NCBI RefSeq assembly: GCF_000708265.2
Contig: NZ_JCKI01000008.1
Location: 372,001-436,000 of the forward strand
From: Pedobacter sp. R20-19
Lineage (GTDB): Bacteria > Bacteroidota > Bacteroidia > Sphingobacteriales > Sphingobacteriaceae
Direction of reading: 5' to 3'
Length of the DNA stretch: 64,000 nt
Below are positions 53,261 through 60,960 of the stretch, one piece after another. Below the pieces are notes generated by a model that saw nothing but the letters and a program-made list of their open reading frames with translations, did no database searches and was not told the origin of the DNA. The number at the start of each line of letters is the position of its first letter. The stretch's first letter is position 1. The position numbers were made by a program, and so were the translations under genes.

Positions 53261-53713
53261 CTAAAGAATCTCCTTTAACAAATATTTCTTACCGTTAAAA
53301 TTTAACACGTCCCCTGCTTTTTTCCCGATGAAAAGTTTACCAATCGGCGCTGCCTGAGAAACGGCAAAGAACTTATGCCCATCTAAGTTAAGTTCGCCTG
53401 CACTGATGCTGATATAAAAGTTTCCTTCTGATGTAAAAACCAAACTGCCATTTTTAACTTCTATTGAAACATCAACACTTTCAATTTGCTGTAAAGCAAT
53501 TTTTTGCTGGCCAGCCTCATAGAGCAGTTTACTATTGCGATCCATTTCCTGTTGCATCATTTCACGGGTGGTTTCGTACTTATCACCAGCGCTACTTTTG
53601 GTATCATCATTTGATGCCTGGCGTGCCTGCTGCAATGAATATTCAATATTTTCTATACGGTTTTGAATAAAAGTAAGACACAGCTGATAAAGCTGAGATT
53701 TTATAGAAGACAT
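53261..53713 (-). CDS. GreA/GreB-like transcript elongation factor homologue
   Basis: About 150 residues from ATG 53713 (the frame is open further upstream, but the family-like start SSIKSQLYQLC fits). It has a helical N-terminal part, SAGDKYETTREMMQQEMDR, recalling the Gre coiled coil, and a C-terminal FKBP-like GreA_C domain, AAPIGKLFIGKKAGDVL. The acidic tip residues of true GreA are not evident, so it may bind RNA polymerase without cleavage activity, as Rnk-like proteins do. Often misnamed 3-oxoacyl-ACP synthase in databases. Confidence 0.8.
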   Translation of the reverse strand: MSSIKSQLYQLCLTFIQNRIENIEYSLQQARQASNDDTKSSAGDKYETTREMMQQEMDRNSKLLYEAGQQKIALQQIESVDVSIEVKNGSLVFTSEGNFYISISAGELNLDGHKFFAVSQAAPIGKLFIGKKAGDVLNFNGKKYLLKEIL

Positions 53714-53762
53714 ATTTTGATGTAAAATGGATAAAGGAAAGAAAGTAATATTTTCGAAATTC

Positions 53763-53853
53763 GTCATTTCGATGCTAAAGAAGAAATGTTCACCAATCGA
53801 TTAAATGATTTTTCAAACTCATCGTCACTTCGTTGTGCACCAGTCGAAATGAC
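53763..53853. repeat. degenerate GTCATTTC-ended palindromic element
   Basis: GTCATTTCGA (53763-53772) and TCGAAATGAC (53844-53853) are perfect inverted ends of a 91-base element upstream of the GreA-like gene. It is related to the element at 5006-5116, with an internal CACTTCGTTGTGCACCAG copy of that element's right half. Confidence 0.6.
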
Positions 53854-53865
53854 AAATACGCCAAA

Positions 53866-54441
53866 TTAATCTTCAATCCAGCGAACTTTATCAGCCATCG
53901 GCGTACGGTTTGGCGCCCAGGGCGTTTCATTATGATAGCCCATATAAAACAATCCGATGCATTTTTCATTTTCTTTTAACCCAAGAAAATCACTTAAACT
54001 TTCAATTAATGGTGGAGAACTCCAATAAGCACCAACATTTAAACTTTCGGCTGTTAATGCCATGTTTTGAACTGCACAAGATACTGCAGCCAGTTCTTCC
54101 CATTCCGGAATTTTACCACTAACTGCCATGTTGATCGAGATAATGCAATCAGATTGACTTGTTTTTTCGGCAAAGCTATCATACTTTTTTTGAAGAAACT
54201 GATGCGACGGAACAAGGTCTTTATATAATCTGCCTAGCTCCTCGCCCAACTTTGCTAAGCCAGCTTTTCTAATCACGGTGAAGCGCCAGGGTTGTGTTAA
54301 TTTATGTGTAGGTGCGTAGTTTGCGGTTTCTAATATTTGATCAATTACCTCTACAGGGATTTCTTTTTTAATATAACTAGCCGGAAAAATACTACGGCGT
54401 TCTTTAATTACTTTTGAAATGATTTCATATGTTGTACTCAT
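53866..54441 (-). CDS. nitroreductase family protein
   Basis: FMN-dependent nitroreductase (191 residues). It has RRSIFPASYIKKEIPVEVIDQIL near the start, the ANYAPTHKLTQPWRFTV substrate-cofactor segment, and the late LFYMGYHNETPWAPNRTP. This SagB/NfsA-like small form acts on nitro compounds, quinones or flavins with NAD(P)H in the cytoplasm. Divergent from the ABC-F gene, with heptad arrays at both sides of the gap. Confidence 0.93.
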   Translation of the reverse strand: MSTTYEIISKVIKERRSIFPASYIKKEIPVEVIDQILETANYAPTHKLTQPWRFTVIRKAGLAKLGEELGRLYKDLVPSHQFLQKKYDSFAEKTSQSDCIISINMAVSGKIPEWEELAAVSCAVQNMALTAESLNVGAYWSSPPLIESLSDFLGLKENEKCIGLFYMGYHNETPWAPNRTPMADKVRWIED

Positions 54442-54800
54442 TTGGTAAAAATAGTAAAAAGGTAAAGATTAAAGAGAATGGTTAATCTATTTTAAAGTTA
54501 CTAATGCTAAAGAAACTGGATATTGTTCCGATGACGAGTCAGGTTTTTGGCTGCCAAAAGCACAAGACTGATTAACCTAAACCCGATTGAACGAAAATAC
54601 TTTTTATGCTTTTCACAGTTAGTAACATTAATGAGAGAAACGCTGATAGGGTTATTAACTTTATTTAAAAAGATTGCAGTGAAAGCGGGGTTGCACACGC
54701 AATAATTGCTAAACTTTCATTTTCAAATTACTAATCTTAAACCTTCTACCTTTTTACCCTCAACCTTTTTCCCTATCTTTGCGGCTTATTTTATTTGTTT
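54442..54800. repeat. divergent gap with seven-base arrays at both ends
   Basis: Left arm 54442-54476 beginning next to the nitroreductase start: TTGGTAA, AAATAGT, AAAAAGG, TAAAGAT, TAAAGAG. Right arm 54712-54781: AACTTTC, ATTTTCA, AATTACT, AATCTTA, AACCTTC, TACCTTT, TTACCCT, CAACCTT, TTTCCCT, ATCTTTG. The arms are complementary in style (GGTAAA versus TTTACC). The 235 bases between hold nothing recognisable. Confidence 0.65.
54774..54781 (+). promoter_or_regulatory. -7 box for the ABC-F gene
   Basis: TATCTTTG fits TAnnTTTG and is also the last heptad of the upstream array. The ATG at 54801 follows after 19 bases. No TTTG at -33. Confidence 0.6.
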
Positions 54801-56423
54801 ATGATTTCAGTTTCTAATTTATCCTTACGATACGGCAAACGCACATTATTTGAAGATGTTAACTTAAAATTCACTCACGGCAATTGCTATGGTGTTATTG
54901 GGGCTAACGGAGCAGGTAAATCTACTTTCCTGAAAATTTTATCAGGAGAAGTTAACCAAACTTCGGGTAGTGTTGCTTTTACTCCAGGCGAAAGAATGGC
55001 GGTTTTAAAACAAAACCACTACGAATTTGATGAAGTTTCCGTACTTGAAACCGTAATGATTGGTCATAAAGAACTTTATGCCATCATGAAAGAGAAAGAT
55101 GCCATTTACATGAAGGAAGATTTCTCAGAGAAAGATGGTGAACGTGCAGGAGAATTAGAAAACATCTTCGCTGAAATGGATGGATGGAATATGGAAAGCA
55201 ATGCAGCAACCATGCTGAGCAATCTTGGCATTACGGAAGATAACCACTATAAATTATTAAAAGAGTTAGACAATACCCAAAAAGTTAGGGTGTTGCTGGC
55301 ACAGGCCTTATTTGGTAATCCGGATATCTTATTACTGGATGAGCCAACCAACGATTTGGACATTGAAACCATTGCCTGGTTAGAAAACTTCTTAGCCGAT
55401 TATCAGAATATTGTTTTAGTGGTAAGTCACGACAGGCACTTTCTAGATGCAGTTTGTACACACATTGTAGATATCGATTTTGCTAAAATGAGTATCTACA
55501 CTGGTAACTATACTTTCTGGTATGAATCTAGTCAGCTGGCTTTAAAACAACGTAGCGACCAGAATAAAAAGATGGAAGATAAGGTGAAGGAGCTGCAGGA
55601 ATTTATCAGAAGGTTTAGTGCAAATGCATCGAAATCAAAGCAGGCTACCTCACGTAAAAAGGCTTTAGATAAAATTGACATCACTGAAATTAAAGCTTCC
55701 AGCCGTAAATATCCCGCTATTATTTTCAATAACACTGGTCGTGAAGCGGGCGATCAGATCTTACAGGTAGAGAATTTAGGTAAATCCGGAAATGATGGCA
55801 TTTTGTTCGACAAAATTACTTTCATGGTAAATAAGGGTGATAAAATTGCTGTATTATCTCAAAATAGTTTAGCAACCGCAGCTTTTTATGATGTTTTAAC
55901 AGGAAGAGATAATGATCATAAAGGTGAATTTAAGTGGGGTGTAACCATCAGCACAGCAGATATCCCTAATGATAACTCTGAATATTTTGCAGGTAAAGAT
56001 GAAAACCTGGTTGACTGGTTACGCGAATATTCAGGAACCGATGCTGATGAGCAATTTGTAAGAAGCTTTTTAGGCCGGATGTTATTCTCTGGTGAAGAGG
56101 TTTTAAAGAATGTAAAAGTGCTCTCAGGAGGTGAAAAAATGCGTTGCATGTTCTCTAGAATGATGTTACAACAGGCTAATCTTTTAATGTTTGATGAACC
56201 TACAAATCACTTGGATCTGGAATCTATCGAAGCATTAAACAATGGTATGAAAGACTTTAAAGGTGCCATATTGTTTACTTCAAGGGATCACCAGTTAACA
56301 GAAACCGTGGCAAACAGAATTATTGAAATTACGCCTAAGGGTACAATTGATAAGTTAATGACATACGATGAATACATTAACAGTGCCGATGTTGCCAAAC
56401 TCCGTGAGGAAATGTATGCATAA
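54801..56423 (+). CDS. ABC-F family ATPase (YkpA/YbiT type)
   Basis: Soluble twin-cassette ATPase of the ABC-F class, 540 residues from ATG 54801, thought to act on the ribosome. NBD1 has Walker A GANGAGKST (about 36-44) and Walker B LLLDEPTNDLD, but its signature reads ELDNTQK instead of LSGGQ. NBD2 has LSGGEK and LMFDEPTNHLD, but its Walker A reads LSQNSLATA, with no P-loop lysine. The same asymmetry exists in the B. subtilis YkpA family as I recall it, so it is a family trait and not decay. The linker contains FSANASKSKQATSRKK. A terminator follows. Confidence 0.92.
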   Translation: MISVSNLSLRYGKRTLFEDVNLKFTHGNCYGVIGANGAGKSTFLKILSGEVNQTSGSVAFTPGERMAVLKQNHYEFDEVSVLETVMIGHKELYAIMKEKDAIYMKEDFSEKDGERAGELENIFAEMDGWNMESNAATMLSNLGITEDNHYKLLKELDNTQKVRVLLAQALFGNPDILLLDEPTNDLDIETIAWLENFLADYQNIVLVVSHDRHFLDAVCTHIVDIDFAKMSIYTGNYTFWYESSQLALKQRSDQNKKMEDKVKELQEFIRRFSANASKSKQATSRKKALDKIDITEIKASSRKYPAIIFNNTGREAGDQILQVENLGKSGNDGILFDKITFMVNKGDKIAVLSQNSLATAAFYDVLTGRDNDHKGEFKWGVTISTADIPNDNSEYFAGKDENLVDWLREYSGTDADEQFVRSFLGRMLFSGEEVLKNVKVLSGGEKMRCMFSRMMLQQANLLMFDEPTNHLDLESIEALNNGMKDFKGAILFTSRDHQLTETVANRIIEITPKGTIDKLMTYDEYINSADVAKLREEMYA

Positions 56424-56446
56424 TCCTTAATAAAAATATAACATTG

Positions 56447-56480
56447 AAAGAGTTTTGATATCACGTCAAAACTCTTTTTC
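56447..56480 (+). terminator. rho-independent terminator after the ABC-F gene
   Basis: AAAGAGTTTTGA (56447-56458) / TCAAAACTCTTT (56466-56477) perfect stem, then TTCTTT. Confidence 0.85.
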
Positions 56481-56491
56481 TTTATATAGCT

Positions 56492-57148
56492 ATGAAGACA
56501 TTATTAACCGCTATACTTTTAACCTTTACTTTAAGTGCCTTCGCACAGAAAAGTGATTCAACAACTTTCCGTACGACCAACATCCATGAGAAATTTATAG
56601 AACGTTACACCGTAATAAAATCTAATAAGAACATCAAAAATGGATTCGCGGAGGTCTTGTTCAACCAAAAACAAATTGCTTCAGGTTATTATCAAAATAA
56701 TGAAAGGGTAAACCAATGGAAATTTTATTTATTAAATGGTGTGCTGGAACAGGTTTATAATTATAGCACTAAAAAAGTGGAGTTTGAAATGGAGGATAAA
56801 TCCACTACCTATCATTTAGAAAATGCAAAAGAAGGAGATACAATTATTCGCCCAGTTAAAATTGGCGGCAATTTCAGTGCTATTTTAATATTAAATAGAA
56901 TCCTTTATCCTGACATGAATCTCAGAAAAAGAAACGGGACTTACACGGTAAGCTATACCTATTTTTTAGATGAATTGGGCAAGATTATGAAACTAGAACG
57001 AAACGTTATTGGTTCTAATTTTAATGAAACCAAAAGCATTGACCAAAATTTATTCAGATCGGAAGAACTGGCTTGTAATCCTGGTTATGTGAATGGTAAG
57101 CCGGTAAAAAGTACGATAACCATTTCTCATCACTTAACAGTAAATTAA
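56492..57148 (+). CDS. secreted protein of unknown function
   Basis: A 218-residue protein with a signal peptide (cleavage near AFA-Q, residue 19). It contains a region in the style of MORN/toxin-antitoxin repeats (NGFAEVLFNQKQIASGYYQNNERVN), and the C-terminal LDELGKIMKLERNVIGSN resembles a TonB C-terminal-like or energy-transducer-associated fold seen in Bacteroidota. I cannot name the family. It starts shortly after the ABC-F terminator. Confidence 0.75.
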   Translation: MKTLLTAILLTFTLSAFAQKSDSTTFRTTNIHEKFIERYTVIKSNKNIKNGFAEVLFNQKQIASGYYQNNERVNQWKFYLLNGVLEQVYNYSTKKVEFEMEDKSTTYHLENAKEGDTIIRPVKIGGNFSAILILNRILYPDMNLRKRNGTYTVSYTYFLDELGKIMKLERNVIGSNFNETKSIDQNLFRSEELACNPGYVNGKPVKSTITISHHLTVN

Positions 57149-57248
57149 ATTTTTGCTATTGTAGCGTTTTCATTTGCTTAATCGTTTTATCATCAAAAGC
57201 GTTAATGGCCATTAACCAATTTTGTTAAAAGATTGATTTAAATACATT

Positions 57249-57941
57249 ATGAAAACTAAAAACTACTTAGGCTTAAGCACTAAAATAATATGCGCATTAT
57301 TTGCGATCACACTCACTTTTTCTGCCTGTAAAAAAGATTGGAATGACGATCCGATTGAGGCTGCTGGTATAGGCTTTGTACATGCTTCTCCGGGAACTGC
57401 GGCTTTAGATTATATCCTTGACAATCAAAAAATTGGAAGTTTTAGCTATACCAATGACCGCGGATATTTTGCGGCCTACCCTGGCACCAGAATTGTAGGT
57501 GTTTCTAAGAAAGACTCGCTTAAATATTTAACCAATGGAACAGCTGCTTTAAAAGGTGGTTCATTTTATTCTGTATTTGTAGTAGATACCTTAAAATCAA
57601 CTAAACTTTTATTGGTTGAAGATGATTTGAAGGCACCTGAAACGGATAAGGCAAAAATTCGTTTTATTAATTTAAGTCCGGGTTCTTCACCTTTAGATTT
57701 AGCATTGGACGGAAACGCTACAGCATTATTTACCTCAAAAGCATTTAAAGAATATACGGCTTTCACCTCAATTAATCCATCAGAGAATTATACTTTCCAG
57801 GTGAAGCAGGCCGGAACAGTTAGGGCTACCTTACCCGCAATAAAAATTGAAAAAGGTAAAATCTACACCATTTGGGCAAAGGGTTTAAGCAATGCAACTG
57901 ATAGTACTAAATTTGGTTTAGCTATCATGACTAATAAATAA
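57249..57941 (+). CDS. DUF4397 domain lipoprotein
   Basis: Exported lipoprotein of 230 residues; lipobox LTFSACKKD (Cys about 27). Two beta-rich DUF4397-type halves, each opening with a signature (GFVHASPGTAALDYILDN and IRFINLSPGSSPLDLALDG) and carrying Ig-like strands. The domain is common in bacterial surface proteins of unknown function. A terminator is 18 bases after the stop. Confidence 0.88.
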   Translation: MKTKNYLGLSTKIICALFAITLTFSACKKDWNDDPIEAAGIGFVHASPGTAALDYILDNQKIGSFSYTNDRGYFAAYPGTRIVGVSKKDSLKYLTNGTAALKGGSFYSVFVVDTLKSTKLLLVEDDLKAPETDKAKIRFINLSPGSSPLDLALDGNATALFTSKAFKEYTAFTSINPSENYTFQVKQAGTVRATLPAIKIEKGKIYTIWAKGLSNATDSTKFGLAIMTNK

Positions 57942-57959
57942 CATCTACCAATTGAATTT

Positions 57960-57994
57960 AACACCATTCGGTAAAATGGATGGTGTTATTTTTT
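57960..57994 (+). terminator. rho-independent terminator after the DUF4397 gene
   Basis: AACACCAT (57960-57967) / ATGGTGTT (57980-57987) with an inner CCATT/AATGG alternative, then ATTTTTT. Confidence 0.85.
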
Positions 57995-58050
57995 AATTTT
58001 GAAATAAATAAGCATTAAAACTAATCAAACCCTAAACAGGCTTTTACAGC

Positions 58051-58635
58051 GTGATCAAAAAAATACTCAGATTTGAGGAGATTTTAAAAGGCTGTGTAAA
58101 AAACGACAATAGCTGTAAAGAAATGATGTATAAATCATTTTATGGCTATTTAATGGGTATAATTTTAAGGTATACCAAGAATACTTCAGACAGTGAAGAA
58201 CTTGTAAATGATACCTTTATCAAGATATTTAAACATGTTGCGGGGTTTAAGCCACCAGCAAATCCTGAAGAGTTACAGAGATCTTTCAGGGGCTGGATTG
58301 CGCAAATTGCTTCAAGAACGGCAATAGATAAAATCAGAAGTTCGAAAGCTCATTTTTATGTGGATGAATTAAATGAAGATCAACATCCGGTTACCCAGGT
58401 CTCAATAGCATCCGAACTTCATGTGAGTGATATTATGAATTTATTGAATCATTTGCCAGATACGCAACGACTGGTATTTAACTTATATGAGATTGAAGGC
58501 TTTGCACATGAGGAAATTTCAAAAATGCTAAACATTCCGGAAAGTTCAAGTCGTGTTTATTTAACCCGATCAAAAAATAAGTTGCGTACACTTTACACCA
58601 ACACATTAGTTGGTACATATAAAAAAAATGGATAA
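58051..58635 (+). CDS. ECF-type RNA polymerase sigma factor
   Basis: Second ECF sigma of the window, 194 residues, from GTG 58051 (no nearer ATG fits the family opening EEILKGCVKND). Region 2: SDSEELVNDTFIKIFKHV and IASRTAIDKIRSSK; region 4: LPDTQRLVFNLYEIEGFAHEEIS with a helix-turn-helix. Its last 8 bases overlap the next gene (ATGGATAA), so the two are coupled. That partner probably holds this sigma at the membrane, which is inference. Confidence 0.9.
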   Translation: MIKKILRFEEILKGCVKNDNSCKEMMYKSFYGYLMGIILRYTKNTSDSEELVNDTFIKIFKHVAGFKPPANPEELQRSFRGWIAQIASRTAIDKIRSSKAHFYVDELNEDQHPVTQVSIASELHVSDIMNLLNHLPDTQRLVFNLYEIEGFAHEEISKMLNIPESSSRVYLTRSKNKLRTLYTNTLVGTYKKNG

Positions 58636-59866
58636 GGAATTAATTGAACATATCACTACCCAGTTACAAAATCACGAGGAGAATTACGCTCCTGGTGCCT
58701 GGGAGCGCTTTTCTAAAAAGGAGGAAGATAAGCGTAGGGGTTTTGTTTTATGGCCGTTATGGACGGCTGCAGCCATTATTTTCATTATTTCAGGCATATT
58801 TTTTATTCATCGTAGCGAAGAATCACAACAACCTATTGTGGTAAAATCAAAAGTTCAAAATACAGAGTCGCCAATAGCTAGAAAGGTAGAAGAAAATGAT
58901 CACTCAAATGAGTCGTTCAATCAAGTTACAACATCGACAGAAATCAACCAGATAGAAAAACAAGTCTATATTCCATCCTATTTTAAATCATTAGACAGCA
59001 ACCTAAATCTTCATCCTAAACAGGATGTTATTGCACAAACTTATCAGCCAATGGAAGAATTGATAACAGATAAGACCAATGATTTTATTGCTAAGCCAGC
59101 TGATATTAAAACTGTTGATGCCAACCCAGTTACTACAATTGTTCAGGCTGAGAAGCAAAAAACAGAAACGAATAAAAAGTTATCTTTTGAAGATTTGTTA
59201 GCCGTTGATAGCAAAGTAAACCAGCAACATCCAACCTATAGTAAAACTGATCAGCATTCTAAATGGCAGCCAGACGTGTATGTGGCGCCATCAATGGGTA
59301 ATGACAATAAGTTAAACATGAATTATGGATTCTCTTTATCTTATGCCATTGCCAATAAGTTATCCATCAGCTCTGGCGTTTCTTATGCTTCCATTAGTTC
59401 TACAGAATCGCAGAATGCTGCCGCACCTCAATCGTTATCTGGCAAAAACCTGGAATCTATCAATGCAAAAGTACAGGGAATTAATGTGCCATTAGAAGTG
59501 CGTTATAATATTTCAGACAAGTTATATACGGGCATTGGCGTTTCTGCCCTTGCTGTTTTAAACAATTCGCAACAAAACACCTATCTGGTTAATCAAGTCC
59601 AAACCCTGTCATCTCCATTAGCCAACGGCACGATGGATTCTAAAAGTTTTATTGTGGCAGAAAAAAAAAGTGAGCCACAGCCAACATCTAGCATCGACCC
59701 GGATAAATATATTGGTTTTTACAATTTCTCTTTAGGCTATAAACAAAAGATATCCAAAAAGAATAATATTGCCATTGAGCCCTTTTTAAGGCTACCGATG
59801 AAAACTTTTTCAAGAGAAAACTTAAATCTTACCAATGGTGGCTTACGTTTAAAGGTAGATTTTTAA
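58628..59866 (+). CDS. membrane-anchored protein with C-terminal barrel-like domain
   Basis: 412 residues from ATG 58628. The N-terminal ~38 residues are cytoplasmic and acidic with the pattern EENYAPGAWERFSKK, then one membrane helix (about 43-61). A long polar linker (65-210) follows, and a C-terminal ~200 residues of amphipathic strands (MNYGFSLSYAIANKLSISSG ... GGLRLKVDF) resemble an OmpW/PorT-type barrel ending in an aromatic residue. An inner-membrane anchor with an outer-membrane-type domain is odd. Coupled with the ECF sigma gene, it may be a trans-envelope sigma regulator. Confidence 0.8.
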   Translation: MDKELIEHITTQLQNHEENYAPGAWERFSKKEEDKRRGFVLWPLWTAAAIIFIISGIFFIHRSEESQQPIVVKSKVQNTESPIARKVEENDHSNESFNQVTTSTEINQIEKQVYIPSYFKSLDSNLNLHPKQDVIAQTYQPMEELITDKTNDFIAKPADIKTVDANPVTTIVQAEKQKTETNKKLSFEDLLAVDSKVNQQHPTYSKTDQHSKWQPDVYVAPSMGNDNKLNMNYGFSLSYAIANKLSISSGVSYASISSTESQNAAAPQSLSGKNLESINAKVQGINVPLEVRYNISDKLYTGIGVSALAVLNNSQQNTYLVNQVQTLSSPLANGTMDSKSFIVAEKKSEPQPTSSIDPDKYIGFYNFSLGYKQKISKKNNIAIEPFLRLPMKTFSRENLNLTNGGLRLKVDF

Positions 59867-59911
59867 AAAAGTGTACTAAATCCTTTACCTGATCACCATC
59901 ATCTCTTTTTG

Positions 59912-59919
59912 TATATTTG
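59912..59919 (+). promoter_or_regulatory. -7 box for the gene at 59939
   Basis: TATATTTG fits TAnnTTTG, 19 bases before the ATG at 59939. Confidence 0.55.
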
Positions 59920-59938
59920 CTTTTCAGATAAAATTCAG

Positions 59939-60376
59939 ATGAGATTATTAACTTTTTTATTGTTCATTTTTATTGGTTTTTCGGCCAGTGCACAGCATGA
60001 TCCCAGCGATCAGATGGATTCGCCCAATTGGGATATTATTGGTGGGGTTAAAATTAAAACAGTAAAGCCTACAGAAACCTATGCCATTTATAATGCAGGA
60101 ATCCAGAAGTATGAAAGTAAACCATTTGAGCTATCGGGCTATATCGTACCAATAAAGGATGGCATGAAGCAAACCAAATTTATGCTTTCTACCTTACCTA
60201 TAAACCAGTGTTTTTACTGCGGAAAAAATGGAATTCCCATTATGGTGTTGGTAGAAATGGCTGAGCCTATTAAATTTACTTATCAACCAATTACCGTGAA
60301 AGGGGTTTTGAAGCTGAACAAGGGAAATGCCATGAATAACCCTCCGGTTGAACTGATTACAGCTAAATTATTATAA
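59939..60376 (+). CDS. exported DUF3299-like protein
   Basis: 145 residues from ATG 59939 (the frame extends upstream without a good start). Signal peptide cut near ASA-Q (residue 19). The mature part has the pattern of the DUF3299 fold: KIKTVKPTETYAIYNAGIQ, then LSGYIVPIKDGMKQTKFMLS and the CFYCGKNGIP cysteine pair. Members of that family are thin beta domains of unknown function, sometimes near copper or cytochrome assembly genes. The CxxC may bind metal. A two-way terminator follows. Confidence 0.7.
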   Translation: MRLLTFLLFIFIGFSASAQHDPSDQMDSPNWDIIGGVKIKTVKPTETYAIYNAGIQKYESKPFELSGYIVPIKDGMKQTKFMLSTLPINQCFYCGKNGIPIMVLVEMAEPIKFTYQPITVKGVLKLNKGNAMNNPPVELITAKLL

Positions 60377-60405
60377 AAAAATCCCGATATTCATCGGGAT
60401 TTTTT
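60375..60405. terminator. bidirectional terminator
   Basis: AAAAAATCCCGAT / ATCGGGATTTTTT perfect stem with an ATTC loop between the convergent genes at 59939 and 60443. Confidence 0.92.
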
Positions 60406-60442
60406 AGTTTTATCAATTTGAATTTACGATTTTTTGATCAAT

Positions 60443-60949
60443 CTAGTGATCCGCATGTCCATCTGCGCCGTGTGCATGACCGTGAGCCAATTCATCCTGA
60501 GTAGCTTCACGAACGTTTAAAATAGTACCTGCAAATAATAAATTTTTACCTGCCATCGGGTGGTTCAAATCTACCGCAACCGTCTCTTCATGAACAGCTG
60601 TTACACCTGCTCTGAATTGGTTACCATTGTTATCTTGCAAAGGAATTACATCACCAACAGCCGGAACTTCGCCACCTGCTTCAGTAAACATGGTTTTTGG
60701 CAAATCAGCAAAAGCTCCTGGATCAAGTTCTCCGTAACCATCAGCTGCAGATAACTCAAAGCTATACTCATCACCGGTTTTTAAGCCGGCCAAGTGCTCT
60801 TCGAATTTTGGCAACATCATGCCTACGCCATATAAAAATACTAAAGGATTTTGCTCATCAGCTTTTTCAACAAAAACTTGTTGTCCTTCTTCGTTTGTAG
60901 TGTGCAATTCATAAGTTACTGCGACTACTGAGTTTGGTGAAATATTCAT
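60443..60949 (-). CDS. FKBP-type peptidyl-prolyl isomerase, SlyD-like
   Basis: Proline isomerase and chaperone of 168 residues with an FKBP domain interrupted by an insert-in-flap (about 70-130). It includes VVAVTYELHTTNEEGQQV, the GMMLPKFEEHLAGLKTGDEY core and NHPMAGKNLLFAGTI. The C-terminal tail is His-rich (HGHAHGADGHADH), which could bind nickel or zinc as in E. coli SlyD, though shorter. It starts 11 bases behind the yyaL-like gene, so the two form a leftward operon. Confidence 0.93.
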   Translation of the reverse strand: MNISPNSVVAVTYELHTTNEEGQQVFVEKADEQNPLVFLYGVGMMLPKFEEHLAGLKTGDEYSFELSAADGYGELDPGAFADLPKTMFTEAGGEVPAVGDVIPLQDNNGNQFRAGVTAVHEETVAVDLNHPMAGKNLLFAGTILNVREATQDELAHGHAHGADGHADH

Positions 60950-60960
60950 TCAGATTTTTT

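Noticed and set aside
54507..54698. Leftward 63-codon gene in the nitroreductase/ABC-F gap
   Set aside because: No family, no start-site features, and composition of intergenic DNA; the gap is explained by promoter and repeat arms.
54801..56423. Damaged ABC-F gene because of missing P-loop and signature residues
   Set aside because: The full-length frame is intact and the same substitutions occur in the YkpA subfamily as known to me.
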